A model generated the notes under the pieces. It had not been told where the DNA came from and did no database searches. It saw only the letters and a list, made by a program, of their open reading frames with translations. A stretch of 64,000 nt of DNA, taken from positions 1 to 64,000 of the forward strand of contig NZ_KV788410.1 of NCBI RefSeq assembly GCF_001807265.1, written 5' to 3'. This document shows positions 24,281-32,451 of this stretch, one piece after another. Both the position numbers and the translations under genes were made by a program. Origin of the DNA: Corynebacterium sp. HMSC05H05 (GTDB taxonomy: Bacteria > Actinomycetota > Actinomycetes > Mycobacteriales > Mycobacteriaceae). The first letter of the stretch is position 1. Every line of letters begins with the position of its first letter.

Positions 24281-25141
24281 CTAGGGCTTCGTCGCGGTGA
24301 TAGCGAATTGGAGCGGCAGGCGCTCGGGGTTGTCGCGGAGGATGAATCCGCGGGAGTCCTCCACCATCAGCTCCGGCCAGGGGCACCACGCGGAGTAGGG
24401 GGTTTCTTCGAGGGCGGTGATGGTCAGGCCGGCGTCGATGAGCGCGGTGACAATCTCGCCGAGTGAGTGGTTCCACTGGTGGTTGCGCGGGCTAGTCAGC
24501 TTCGGCGCGCCCGGGGTGATGACGTAGCTGTCCTCGTCCTCCCAGGTCAGCGGGTCGGGCATTTCGAAGTACGGCTGCTCGATGCGTAGACCCTGGGAGA
24601 TGTCCTCGCCGATGGTCATGAACATGGGGTGGTCGTCGCGGATGAAGAACGTGCCGCCCGGAGCAAGTAGCTTTGCGACAACCTCCGCCCACCCCCGCAC
24701 CTGCGGCAGCCAGCACAGCACGCCGGCGGAGGTGTAGACGAGGTCGAATTCGCCGTCGACAGCTTCGCGAGCGTCGTAGACGTTGCTCTGGATGAACTCG
24801 ACGTCCGCGTCGGCCTGGGCAGCGAAGTCGCGGGCGTAGTTGATCGACTCGGCGGACAGATCCACGCCAACGACTCGGGACGCCCCGCGGCGGGCGAACC
24901 CGATGGTGTCCGTGCCCACGTGGCACTGCAGGTGGCACACGGACTTTCCGGTGAGGTCGCCGAAGCGGTCGATGTCCACCGCGAGGACGCTGCTGATTGC
25001 GGTCTTGTCCGCGATCAGCTCGTCCTTGCCGCCGTAGTTGCCGAACATGTGGGCGTGGGCCCGTGAATCCCAGTTGGCTTGGTTGTCCGCGAACCAGGAT
25101 GCTGTTTCGGACTGCGGTGCGTTGGTCTGCTCGTCGCTCAT
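24281..25141 (-). CDS. Class I SAM-dependent methyltransferase
   Basis: 286 residues. Glycine-poor motif I reads VCHLQCHVGTDTIGFARRGA (about residues 69-88), followed by VVGVDLSAESI (motif post I) and FDLVYTSAGVLCWLP (motif II/III). Similar methyltransferases act on small molecules in actinobacteria; substrate unknown. A TAACAT box lies 8 nt before the ATG, so the transcript is probably leaderless. Convergent with the exonuclease gene with only 10 nt between stops. Confidence 0.82.
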   Translation of the reverse strand: MSDEQTNAPQSETASWFADNQANWDSRAHAHMFGNYGGKDELIADKTAISSVLAVDIDRFGDLTGKSVCHLQCHVGTDTIGFARRGASRVVGVDLSAESINYARDFAAQADADVEFIQSNVYDAREAVDGEFDLVYTSAGVLCWLPQVRGWAEVVAKLLAPGGTFFIRDDHPMFMTIGEDISQGLRIEQPYFEMPDPLTWEDEDSYVITPGAPKLTSPRNHQWNHSLGEIVTALIDAGLTITALEETPYSAWCPWPELMVEDSRGFILRDNPERLPLQFAITATKP

Positions 25142-25152
25142 GGTGGCAGATG

Positions 25153-25461
25153 TTACGCGCCGCGGGCTTCGTCGATGAGGCGAAGGAGCTTACTCACTGG
25201 AATTGAGGCCTCGGCCCCAGCCCGGTCATCCACTCCGGCTTCAATGAACCGCCGGAGCACATCGTTGGTAGAAACTCCCTCGGCTGCGGCCATTCCCCGC
25301 GCGGTGCGGAGAACCCGATTAGGCATGGTGACAGTAAACGCAACGCTAGCTTCGGGGTCTGCGACATTGCCCAGGTCTCCTGGTTGAGCATCTTCCATGA
25401 GATCGGAGGTGTCGGTGTTGTCGTAATAGGAACGTAGTTTTTCCGACTGCTGCTCGTTCAT
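25153..25461 (-). CDS. Ribbon-helix-helix-like antitoxin candidate
   Basis: 102 residues. The N-terminus SEKLRSYYDNTDTSDLMEDA resembles the linker peptide of BrnA/CopG-type antitoxins. The core AFTVTMPNRVLRTARGMAAA followed by STNDVLRRFIEAGV has the strand-helix-helix look of an RHH DNA-binding fold. A ribosome site (AGGAAGGAGCAACG) precedes the ATG at 25461. No full-length toxin is found beside it; a 37-codon reading frame overlaps its start. It may be an orphan or degraded toxin-antitoxin locus. Confidence 0.6.
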   Translation of the reverse strand: MNEQQSEKLRSYYDNTDTSDLMEDAQPGDLGNVADPEASVAFTVTMPNRVLRTARGMAAAEGVSTNDVLRRFIEAGVDDRAGAEASIPVSKLLRLIDEARGA

Positions 25462-25571
25462 CGTTGCTCCTTCCTCCGGAATTGCCTGATTTCTTGGGCC
25501 TCGCACACTTGGTCGGCATTTTTATCACCCGCTGGCGAGACTAGCTTGCGCGAGAGTAGAAACCTACCCAT
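25458..25571 (-). CDS. Possible 37-residue peptide overlapping the RHH-like gene
   Basis: ATG at 25571, stop TGA overlapping the next ATG (ATGA). The peptide is basic and ends EIRQFRRKEQR. The overlap is what a toxin upstream of its antitoxin would show, but the length is far below BrnT-type toxins (about 90 residues). It could be a toxin remnant, a short leader, or chance. Confidence 0.3.
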   Translation of the reverse strand: MGRFLLSRKLVSPAGDKNADQVCEAQEIRQFRRKEQR

Positions 25572-25630
25572 TTAGCTGTCTAAAATGCGTAATTATCTTC
25601 CCCATCCTAAAAACTAAGAACGGAGGTGCC

Positions 25631-25828
25631 ATGAGAAAGTCTCTGACCCCAGTTCGGAGAACTGTGGAGGAATTGGATGAAGAACTCGCCAGTTTGAAAG
25701 CCCAAATGGCACCTCTCACCGTCGAGCACCTTCGTCGCTTACGGGATGCTGGTGCGATTGAGTATGCGGAAGAGCGACTCTTAGAGCGGTACGAGGCCTG
25801 TATGTGGCTCCGATACGGAGTGGCGTGA
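25631..25828 (+). CDS. Small coiled-coil-like protein, first gene of an unknown pair
   Basis: 65 residues, charged and helical (VEELDEELASLKAQM and VEHLRRLRDAGAIEYAEERLLERYEA). Strong ribosome site GGAGG 6 nt before the ATG. Its stop overlaps the GTG of the next gene (GTGA). A small acidic helical protein translationally coupled to a larger one is a common toxin-antitoxin or immunity arrangement, but neither partner is recognised. Confidence 0.55.
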   Translation: MRKSLTPVRRTVEELDEELASLKAQMAPLTVEHLRRLRDAGAIEYAEERLLERYEACMWLRYGVA

Positions 25829-26478
25829 CTTCATCACGGGGCCTCGAAAACGCAGTGCGCGCCTTCATGCTGCTGACGGTGCAATTGCTCGAGAGGACCC
25901 TTGAGGGCTCATCGCCGATCGACGCGGAGATTCTGGCTGACGGACAACGAGCATTCGTCGAGGGTACTCATCCGGTCATTATTGCCCACTCTGGGAGCGA
26001 CCGCCTAGTCCTCCGCTATGAGTATCTACTCAGATATGACGATGTCAACGACGATGTCGAAATAGAGAAAAGCACCTTCAAAATCGAGTTCAGGGCGAGA
26101 AAGAAGCCCGTCCCGGTCGTCCGGTTCGAGTACGAATCGCAAGCCAGGAACAAACCCGCTTCGCATTTCCAGTTCCACGCTGACTCGGTGCCACTAGGAC
26201 TACTGCTTGCCCGTGCGGGAAGGTATGACACCGCAGCCCAGCAGCAGGACATCCATTTCCCGATGGGCGGACCTCAATTCCGTTTGCAACTCACGGATGT
26301 CGTCGAACTGCTTATCCGAGAGTTCGGCGCTGCGCCCGAGACAGGATGGGAAGAGTGGCTCGATTTTCACCGCACCCTCTACCACGACGCGGAGGTGGAT
26401 CGGGTGATCCACGGAAATCTTTCCCGGGCGGTGACCATTCTGGAAGAGAGCGGGTACAGGGTCGAAGGACCAGAATAA
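25825..26478 (+). CDS. Unidentified protein, second gene of the pair
   Basis: 217 residues from the GTG at 25825, chosen because it overlaps the preceding stop. No signal peptide or membrane helix. The middle has a run of beta-like strands (DRLVLRYEYLLRY, FKIEFRARKKPVPVVRFEY), then the block DIHFPMGGPQFRLQLTDVVELLIREFG, which faintly recalls TumE-like toxin proteins. The similarity is weak and I do not assign the family. Base composition is lower in GC than the flanking genes, suggesting transfer. Confidence 0.55.
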   Translation: MTSSRGLENAVRAFMLLTVQLLERTLEGSSPIDAEILADGQRAFVEGTHPVIIAHSGSDRLVLRYEYLLRYDDVNDDVEIEKSTFKIEFRARKKPVPVVRFEYESQARNKPASHFQFHADSVPLGLLLARAGRYDTAAQQQDIHFPMGGPQFRLQLTDVVELLIREFGAAPETGWEEWLDFHRTLYHDAEVDRVIHGNLSRAVTILEESGYRVEGPE

Positions 26479-26739
26479 GGACTGCTACCGAAGGTCCGTC
26501 GATAGCCAACCGCTTGCAAAGCACAATCGTGTAATTCGTGCCACAATGCGGTGGTGTGAGGCACGAGAAGCTACGCTCCCGCAAACCGTCCACGAATCCG
26601 AAGTACGCAACCTCCCCCTCCACCACCCACTACCGCGGCACCTCGCCGGCGCGCATGCAGGCGTCGAGGTTCCGCAACAAACAGCGAATCCCGATGATCC
26701 CGGCCAGGTGATAGTGCACGTTTGGGCCGGGCGTAGGGG
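26479..26739. other. Intergenic stretch without a convincing gene
   Basis: About 260 bp between convergent genes. It includes a GTCGATAG copy (26498-26505) related to the repeats near 18970. Two short open frames (about 50-65 codons, very basic) are present but have no ribosome site or recognisable sequence. Confidence 0.4.
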
Positions 26740-27735
26740 TTAGGCAGTTTCAGTTGTTGTTTCAGCAGTCGGTGCCTTCGAGCGATCGAAGGCCAGCAGG
26801 AGTAGGCCGAGGAGAATCCAGCAGCACAACACTATCCAGGGCTGCGTGGACCCGGCACCATCGAAAAAGCTTAGCGAGCGAACGAGGAAGCCCGTCGCGC
26901 CAATCGGCATCAGCTGGCCGAGCGTGGACCAACCCGCCGGCAGCAACCACGGGCCCGTGGCCAGGCCGGACAAGGGGTTGGCAACGAAGATTGTCAGCAC
27001 CGCGCCCAGGCCCGCACCCGGCATACCCATAAGCGCGCCGAGGCCCGCGGTCACCGACGACGTCGCGGCGAGGCCGAGCGTCACAGCCAACCATTCCATG
27101 AACACGCTGCCGGAGAGGGTGCCGTATACGCCGTGCAGCATCCAGACCGCGACACCGGCGCCAATCATTGCAACACCAGCAATCACGGCAGCCTTCGACC
27201 ACTTCTTCCCGCGAAGCAGCAGCGTCGGCAAGATGCCCGAGATCAAGCCGCCGACCGCGAGCGGCAGTCCGAGCAGCGCGAGGCCTTGGGCCTGCGGGTC
27301 ATCTTTGGTGGTGGGGGCGAGATCCTTCGTTTCCACAGGCATGCCGCTGGCCTCCATGTTTTGAGCGACACCGCTCAGCATTTGCACGTACGGTGCGCCA
27401 TTGCCGGAGGCGGTATACACGGTCGCGCCGCCTTCACCGATCGCGATCGCGCCAACCGCCTCGCGGTCGCGCACCATCGTCTCCGCCTCCTCCGGCGAGC
27501 TCACGGTGATGAAGTCCGGGTGCTCCTCTTGCTGTTCAGCTTGAGCAATGAGCTTCTCGACGACAGGCCCCGGACCGGCCACCGCAACCGGCACCCCGTC
27601 CGGCCCGGACGCGAATGTCGGGGCCAAAAACGCCCAGAGCAGCAGTCCGATGACGACGGGGATGCCAAGGATCATGGCGAGTGCCTTCTTTGTTGCGCCC
27701 TGCGTGGGTGCGGGGCGCGCCACGGTTGTGGACAT
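26740..27735 (-). CDS. Membrane protein, ABC-2/YhgE-like
   Basis: 331 residues. One N-terminal helix (about residues 20-42), an extracellular domain of about 120 residues, then five to six helices, the layout of YhgE/Pip or ABC-2-type membrane proteins. It has no ATPase partner beside it. A strong GGAGGAG ribosome site fixes the ATG at 27735. Divergent from a TetR gene across a 90-bp region holding a dyad, so TetR control is likely. Probably drug or lipid export related, by family analogy only. Confidence 0.65.
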   Translation of the reverse strand: MSTTVARPAPTQGATKKALAMILGIPVVIGLLLWAFLAPTFASGPDGVPVAVAGPGPVVEKLIAQAEQQEEHPDFITVSSPEEAETMVRDREAVGAIAIGEGGATVYTASGNGAPYVQMLSGVAQNMEASGMPVETKDLAPTTKDDPQAQGLALLGLPLAVGGLISGILPTLLLRGKKWSKAAVIAGVAMIGAGVAVWMLHGVYGTLSGSVFMEWLAVTLGLAATSSVTAGLGALMGMPGAGLGAVLTIFVANPLSGLATGPWLLPAGWSTLGQLMPIGATGFLVRSLSFFDGAGSTQPWIVLCCWILLGLLLLAFDRSKAPTAETTTETA

Positions 27736-27748
27736 AATCTCCTCCAAA

Positions 27749-27792
27749 TGGAACAGTGTGTTTCAATTACACAAATGGATGATACTGTTCCA
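27749..27792. promoter_or_regulatory. Candidate TetR operator region
   Basis: TGGAACAGT (27749-27757) and its exact complement ACTGTTCCA (27784-27792) flank an inner dyad GTGT-N7-ACAC. The region lies between the divergent membrane-protein and TetR genes. Confidence 0.6.
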
Positions 27793-27810
27793 CTTCTGGC
27801 GCGTCAACGG

Positions 27811-27816
27811 TAAGCT
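27811..27816 (+). promoter_or_regulatory. -10 box of leaderless tetR-type gene
   Basis: TAAGCT, exactly 7 nt before the ATG at 27824. It fixes the start against a long in-frame upstream extension. Confidence 0.5.
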
Positions 27817-27823
27817 GCGGGTC

Positions 27824-28393
27824 ATGCGAAAAGATGGTGCCGAAAACCGTCAAGCGATTGTGGAGGTCGCCTCCACGCTCATCGCCCAGATGGGGCCTGG
27901 CGTGTCGCTGCGCAACATCGCTAAGGAGGCAGGCGTGGGCGTGGCCACCGCGAGCCGCCACTTCCCCGACAGGGACGAGCTCTTCCGCGCGGTGCTCGAA
28001 CACACCATGAACAGCATGCGCGACGTGGTGGACAAGCACCTCCTGCGTTTCCCCGACGCACCCGAAGACACCTGGCGTTCCGCGATCGGCGAGATGGTGA
28101 ACTTGAACTTCCCCGCCGTCGGCCAGGAAATCCTGCCCAAACTGCTACCCACGTTGTCGCACGAAGACAGGGCTGTCCACACCGCGCAGCTGCAAGCCAT
28201 CTACGACCCGCTACTTGCGCAAGCCAAACAGCACGAACTGTGCCCCCCGGACCTCGACTACCTGTCGTTCGACTTCGCCATCATCGCGCTCTCACGCCCG
28301 CTGCCCGAGCCCGCGGAGGAAGCGTTCGCGGGCAGGCGCGCCTGGCTCGTCGACGTGTTCATTGATGGATTGCGCACCCAGCAAGCGAGCTAA
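27824..28393 (+). CDS. TetR-family transcriptional regulator
   Basis: 189 residues. The N-terminal HTH reads [31 protein letters not shown] (here broken as [11 protein letters not shown], then [16 protein letters not shown]), canonical TetR. The C-terminal helical ligand-binding domain is variable. It presumably represses the divergent membrane-protein gene and itself through the dyad at 27749-27792. It overlaps the 3' end of arsC by 4 bases in convergent orientation. Ligand unknown. Confidence 0.88.
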   Translation: MRKDGAENRQAIVEVASTLIAQMGPGVSLRNIAKEAGVGVATASRHFPDRDELFRAVLEHTMNSMRDVVDKHLLRFPDAPEDTWRSAIGEMVNLNFPAVGQEILPKLLPTLSHEDRAVHTAQLQAIYDPLLAQAKQHELCPPDLDYLSFDFAIIALSRPLPEPAEEAFAGRRAWLVDVFIDGLRTQQAS

Positions 28394-28809
28394 TGTACGG
28401 CTCCTACTAGCTCGTCGATAAGCGAACGCACACGGGCGTCAATGTCGTCGCGCACCAGGCGCATGCGCTCCATGCCCTCGATGCCGCGGTGCGAGGGTTC
28501 GTCGGTGTGCCAGCGCTCCAGCGTGCCGCGGGCGCCGTCAGGCATCTCCACCTGCGCGTCTTCGCCGAGCACCACGACGCGATCGACGTTGCGCAGCAGT
28601 TCCGGATCGATGGGTTTGGGCGTTCCGTGCGACATGTCGGCGCCAGCCTCTGCGATCGCTTCGACCGATTCCTGGTTCAGCTTCGTGCCGGGTTTGGTAC
28701 CCGCGGAGTGGATGCCGAGCTTGCTACCCGCGTGCTTCTCGGCGAGCGCCGCCGCCATCTGGGACTTGCCGCCGTTGCCGACGCAGACGAACAGGACTGA
28801 GGGCTTCAT
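28390..28809 (-). CDS. arsC: Arsenate reductase, low-molecular-weight phosphatase type
   Basis: 139 residues. P-loop [18 protein letters not shown] has the CxGNxxxS nucleophile loop of the ArsC/LMW-phosphatase family, followed by [10 protein letters not shown] and the DRVVVLGED segment. In Corynebacterium the equivalents reduce arsenate with mycothiol and mycoredoxin. Overlaps acr3 by 4 bases, so both come from one transcript. A GCTTATCGACG copy (28413-28423, minus strand) encodes Leu-Ile-Asp near the C-terminus. Confidence 0.88.
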   Translation of the reverse strand: MKPSVLFVCVGNGGKSQMAAALAEKHAGSKLGIHSAGTKPGTKLNQESVEAIAEAGADMSHGTPKPIDPELLRNVDRVVVLGEDAQVEMPDGARGTLERWHTDEPSHRGIEGMERMRLVRDDIDARVRSLIDELVGAVH

Positions 28810-29894
28810 GTAAGGCTCCTTTGGTTAGGCAGGGTTGGGTCACCGGGGAACAGTTTCGGGCCGATGGCGCGCATGAGGTAGACCAAGCCGACGAGCACCG
28901 GGATCTCGATGAGCGGGCCGATTGTGCCCGCCAGCGCCTGGGCGGAGGTGGCGCCGAAGGTGCCGATGGCCACCGCGATGGCGAGCTCGAAGTTGTTGCC
29001 GGCGGCCGTGAATGCCACCGAGGCGGACTGGGCGTAGTCCATGCCGGACAGCTTTGCCACTACAAGAGCCACAGCGAACATGCCCACGAAGTAGCACAGC
29101 AGCGGCAGCGCCACCGTGGCCACGGTCAACGGCCTGGACAGAATCTGGTCGCCCTGCAGCGAAAACAGCAGCACGATCGTGTACAGCAGGCCGACCAGCG
29201 CCAGCGGGGAGATCCGGGGCAGGAAGGTGTTTTCGTACCAGTCGCGGCCCTTGGTGCGCTCGCCGATGATGCGGGACAGCAGCCCGGCCAGCAGCGGGAT
29301 GCCCAAAAAGACGAGCACGGAGGAGACGATCGCCCAGAAGGAGAACTCCACCGAGGTGGTCTCCAGGCCCAGCCAAGACGGAAGGACCTGCAGGTAGAAC
29401 CAGCCGAGCACGCCGAACATGAGCACCTGGAACACCGAGTTGATGGCCACAAGCACGGCGGTGGCTTCCCGGTCGGCGCAGGCGAGGTCGGACCACACCA
29501 GCACCATGGCGATGCAGCGCGCCAGACCGACGATGATTAAGCCGGTGCGCAGCTCAGGCTCGTTGGGCAGGAAGATCCAGGCGAGCGCGAACATGAACGC
29601 GGGGCCGACAATCCAGTTCAAGATGATGGACACGGTCATGAGCCGTTTGTCGGTGGCGATCTCGCGGGTCTTGCCGTAGCGCACCTTGGCCAACGGCGGG
29701 TACATCATCACCAGCAGGCCGAGCGCGATCGGCAGCGAGATCCCGCCGACCTCCAGGCGCTCGAGTACGCCCGAAAGCCCCGGCACTGCGCGGCCGATGG
29801 CGAGGCCCGCCGCCATGGCGAGCATGATCCACACCGGCAGGAAGCGGTCAAGAAATGACATGCGCTCTACTGGCTGAGAGGTTGTGTCTTCCAT
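28806..29894 (-). CDS. acr3: Arsenite efflux transporter, ACR3 family
   Basis: 362 residues, ten membrane helices. Family marks: [19 protein letters not shown] with the conserved Cys that binds arsenite, and [20 protein letters not shown] with the conserved Glu. Exports As(III) or Sb(III). Divergent from arsR across an 82-bp region with the ars dyad, so it is induced by arsenite. Start at 29894 with GGAAG upstream; an internal Met at residue 12 is an alternative. Confidence 0.93.
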   Translation of the reverse strand: MEDTTSQPVERMSFLDRFLPVWIMLAMAAGLAIGRAVPGLSGVLERLEVGGISLPIALGLLVMMYPPLAKVRYGKTREIATDKRLMTVSIILNWIVGPAFMFALAWIFLPNEPELRTGLIIVGLARCIAMVLVWSDLACADREATAVLVAINSVFQVLMFGVLGWFYLQVLPSWLGLETTSVEFSFWAIVSSVLVFLGIPLLAGLLSRIIGERTKGRDWYENTFLPRISPLALVGLLYTIVLLFSLQGDQILSRPLTVATVALPLLCYFVGMFAVALVVAKLSGMDYAQSASVAFTAAGNNFELAIAVAIGTFGATSAQALAGTIGPLIEIPVLVGLVYLMRAIGPKLFPGDPTLPNQRSLT

Positions 29895-29909
29895 CTGGAA
29901 TCCTTATCT

Positions 29910-29925
29910 ATTGACGATTATCAAT
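29910..29925. promoter_or_regulatory. ArsR operator in the divergent ars promoter
   Basis: ATTGA-N6-TCAAT dyad at 29910-29925. The TTGACG within it is a -35 candidate for arsR, so ArsR binding would block both promoters. Confidence 0.6.
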
Positions 29926-29976
29926 ACGAACACTAAAAGCCACATTTATCGCTGTCAATATGAAAAGGTAGGAAGC

Positions 29977-30324
29977 ATGAAAGATTCTGTCGCCACGACA
30001 GCAGTCACTGGCCTCGACTGCTGCTCGCTGGGCTCCGGCTTGCTCTCCGCAGACGACGCGACGCGTTACGCGGCCCTGTTCAAAGTTTTGGCGGACCCCG
30101 GCCGGCTGCAACTACTCTCCTGGCTCGCCGAAGAGGGCTGCGAGCCGATGACCGTGAGCGAACTGACGCGACGCTCTGGGCTAAGCCAACCGACGGTTTC
30201 CCACCACCTCAAAAAACTTACCGAGGCCGGGCTCCTAGAAAAGAGCCGCCTGGGCAGGTCGGTCCTCCACCGGCTGCGCCCGGAGCTGTTCGCGGAACTT
30301 CGCACCGTGCTGCAGATGGACTGA
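29977..30324 (+). CDS. arsR: Arsenic-responsive ArsR repressor (CgArsR type)
   Basis: 115 residues. The DNA-binding helix reads LTRRSGLSQPTVSHHLKKL. Metal ligands of the Corynebacterium glutamicum ArsR type are in place: Cys15 and Cys16 (GLDCCSL) and Cys55 (EEGCEP). It differs from the E. coli type, where the cysteines sit in the recognition helix. AAGGTAGGAAGC gives a ribosome site for the ATG at 29977. Represses itself and acr3-arsC until As(III) binds. Confidence 0.93.
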   Translation: MKDSVATTAVTGLDCCSLGSGLLSADDATRYAALFKVLADPGRLQLLSWLAEEGCEPMTVSELTRRSGLSQPTVSHHLKKLTEAGLLEKSRLGRSVLHRLRPELFAELRTVLQMD

Positions 30325-30348
30325 GACTTACCAGCTGAGACAGAACCA

Positions 30349-30398
30349 CTCCCAGCAGAACTGGTCCAAAGACTGCTACATGCCCCTACTGCTGGGAG
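30349..30398. repeat. 10-bp inverted repeat between arsR and trkA ends
   Basis: CTCCCAGCAG (30349-30358) and CTGCTGGGAG (30389-30398) are exact complements with a 30-nt loop. The right arm overlaps the trkA 3' end. A terminator role is possible, but there is no T-run. Confidence 0.4.
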
Positions 30399-31072
30399 AA
30401 ACGCTCTAAGTCGTCCGGCGCACCCGCCATCACAATCAGGTTCGACGGGGAGAGCTCCTGGCCCGGCACAAACGGCTGCCACTCGCCGTTGCTGTTGCGC
30501 ACGGAGACCACCTGCACGCGGTGCTTGTCCCACAGCTTTTCCGCGTCGCAGGGGCCGGACAGCAGCGCACGCGGCGGGGCCATCTTGATCACGCCGTAGT
30601 TCTCCGCCAGCTCTGCGAAATCCTGGAACCTCCCGCCGAGCAGATGCGCCACCCGGCGGCCGGTGTCGTGCTCCGGGCGCACCACGTGGTGCACGCCGAG
30701 GCGTTGCAAAATGCGGGCGTGGGACTCCGAATCAGCCTTCGCCCAAATGTCGGGCACCCCTAGATCCACCAGGTTGGAGGCGGTCAGGATGGACGCCTCC
30801 AGCGCGGAGCCGATGCCGAGTACAGCGCGTTTGAAGTCGTGAACACCGAGCTGGCGTAAGGCTTCGGGGTCGGTGGTGTCGGCGACGGTGGCGTCGGTAA
30901 GCAAAGGCGCATGCTCGCGTACCAGCCGCTCATCCGCGTCGACGCCTAGGACCTCCACGCCGTAGCGGGTGAGCTCCTGGGCGATCGCACCGCCGAAACG
31001 GCCCAGGCCAATGACCACCACGGGCGGGATATTCAAACGCTGCGTGGACGTGAAACGGGGGAAGTTAACCAA
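30386..31072 (-). CDS. trkA: Potassium uptake regulatory subunit (TrkA/KtrA)
   Basis: 228 residues. RCK domain with VVVIGLGRFGGAIAQEL (about residues 17-33, nucleotide-binding GxGxxG) and the acidic ribose-binding Asp in VLGVDAD, then an RCK_C domain (ENYGVIKMAPPRA onward). Cytosolic gating ring for the TrkH-type channel next door. The start overlaps the trkH stop by 8 bases. A single RCK unit means the Ktr rather than the E. coli Trk arrangement. Confidence 0.92.
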   Translation of the reverse strand: MVNFPRFTSTQRLNIPPVVVIGLGRFGGAIAQELTRYGVEVLGVDADERLVREHAPLLTDATVADTTDPEALRQLGVHDFKRAVLGIGSALEASILTASNLVDLGVPDIWAKADSESHARILQRLGVHHVVRPEHDTGRRVAHLLGGRFQDFAELAENYGVIKMAPPRALLSGPCDAEKLWDKHRVQVVSVRNSNGEWQPFVPGQELSPSNLIVMAGAPDDLERFSQQ

Positions 31073-32441
31073 TGAACGGCCTTTCTGTGGGGTAGTCGAA
31101 CCTGCGGGAAACGGTGCGCAGCGCCAGCGCTGCGACGAGTGTGAACGGGCCGATGCGCCCGAGGTACATCAGCAGGCACAGCGCGAGCTGGGACGGGGTG
31201 GACAAATCCGCGGTGATGCCGGTGGAAAGCCCCGTGGTGGCAAACGCCGAAATGACCTCGAAGTTGACCTGGTCGGCGGTGAACTGGGGGTCGCAAATAC
31301 GCAGCGTAGCTACGCCTGCGGTCACCGCTACCAGTCCCGCCGCGGCCACCGTCATCGCCTGTCGCACCACACTTTTTGGCACGGTGCGGTGGCCCACGGT
31401 GGTGGCGTCGCGGCCTTTGAATTCCGCGAGCATGGCCGCTAGCAGCACGGTCGCGGTGGTGATCTTGATGCCGCCGGCCGTGCCCGCGGACCCGCCGCCG
31501 ATGAACATGTATATGTCCGTGACCATCAGTGTGATCGGGTGCGCCTCGGCGTAGTCGACAGAGTTGAACCCCGCGGTGCGCGGTGTCACCCCGGAGAAGA
31601 ACGCGTTGAGGCACTTGACGCTGGCTGGCATACCGGCGAGGAAGCCGCGCCACTCCAGCAGCGCGATGATAAGCGTGGCGCTGACCACCAGAAACGCGGT
31701 CGCCTTCAGCGTCATGCGGGTGGTGATTGACAACCGCCGCGAGCTCACCGGCGCGCCGTGGACCAGACCGCGCACCCGCTCGCGGCCGCGGCGCACCAGC
31801 TCGGAGAGCACCGGGTAGCCCAGCCCGCCAATCATCAACGCACCCGCCAACGGGATGAGGATCCACCCATCCGTGTTGTAGGAGACCAGGCTGTCCGAAC
31901 GCAGACCAAAGCCGGCGTTGTTGAACCCGGAAATCGCGTGGAACACGCCCTCGTATGCGGCACGCCCCGGCGCCATGCCGTAGACGGTGGCGAAGCGAAT
32001 GCCCAAGATCACCGCCACCGCCCCCTCAAAGAAGAAGGTGAGCAGCAGCGTTGCCACGAGCGTCCGCCTCACCCCACCATCCAAAATCGGCCGCCCCTCA
32101 GCGGCCGTGGAATACCGCGAGCGCAGCTTCACCCTGCCGGTGAGCAGCATGCCGGTCAGCGAAGTGATGCTCATGATGCCTAGGCCGCCCACCTGGATCA
32201 GGGCAAGCACAATGAGCTGTCCGGCCAGGCTCCAGTGGCTGCCAGTGTCCTCGGTAACCAGGCCGGTCAAAGTGGTCGCGGACGTGGCGGTAAACAGCGC
32301 GCTCACCAGCGCCGTCGGCGCGCCGTCAGCGGAGGCGAACGGCATGGAAAGCAGCGCTGTGCCGGTGAGGATCAGAGCTAGAAAGCCCAGCGCAGTTAGT
32401 TGCGCGGGGCCGAGCCACCTCGTGGAGGCTGTGTCATTCAC
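31065..32441 (-). CDS. trkH: Potassium transporter membrane subunit (TrkH/KtrB)
   Basis: 458 residues, four membrane-pore-membrane repeats. Selectivity loops are visible, for example TSATTLTGLVTEDTG (repeat 1) and GFNNAGFGLRSD (repeat 2) plus PRTAGFNSVD and ATTGLSTGITAD. Takes up K+ together with the TrkA-like subunit. It lies 10 nt downstream of a glycosyltransferase gene, so read-through from that promoter is possible. No c-di-AMP riboswitch is seen. Confidence 0.92.
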   Translation of the reverse strand: MNDTASTRWLGPAQLTALGFLALILTGTALLSMPFASADGAPTALVSALFTATSATTLTGLVTEDTGSHWSLAGQLIVLALIQVGGLGIMSITSLTGMLLTGRVKLRSRYSTAAEGRPILDGGVRRTLVATLLLTFFFEGAVAVILGIRFATVYGMAPGRAAYEGVFHAISGFNNAGFGLRSDSLVSYNTDGWILIPLAGALMIGGLGYPVLSELVRRGRERVRGLVHGAPVSSRRLSITTRMTLKATAFLVVSATLIIALLEWRGFLAGMPASVKCLNAFFSGVTPRTAGFNSVDYAEAHPITLMVTDIYMFIGGGSAGTAGGIKITTATVLLAAMLAEFKGRDATTVGHRTVPKSVVRQAMTVAAAGLVAVTAGVATLRICDPQFTADQVNFEVISAFATTGLSTGITADLSTPSQLALCLLMYLGRIGPFTLVAALALRTVSRRFDYPTERPFIG

Positions 32442-32451
32442 CGGCCAAACG

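Noticed and set aside
22096..24478. Long minus-strand frames over the exonuclease gene
   Set aside because: Composition is typical of antisense shadows in high-GC DNA, with no motifs or ribosome sites.
26546..26743. Short basic frames in the 26.5 kb gap
   Set aside because: No ribosome site or recognisable family; two overlapping frames look equally plausible.
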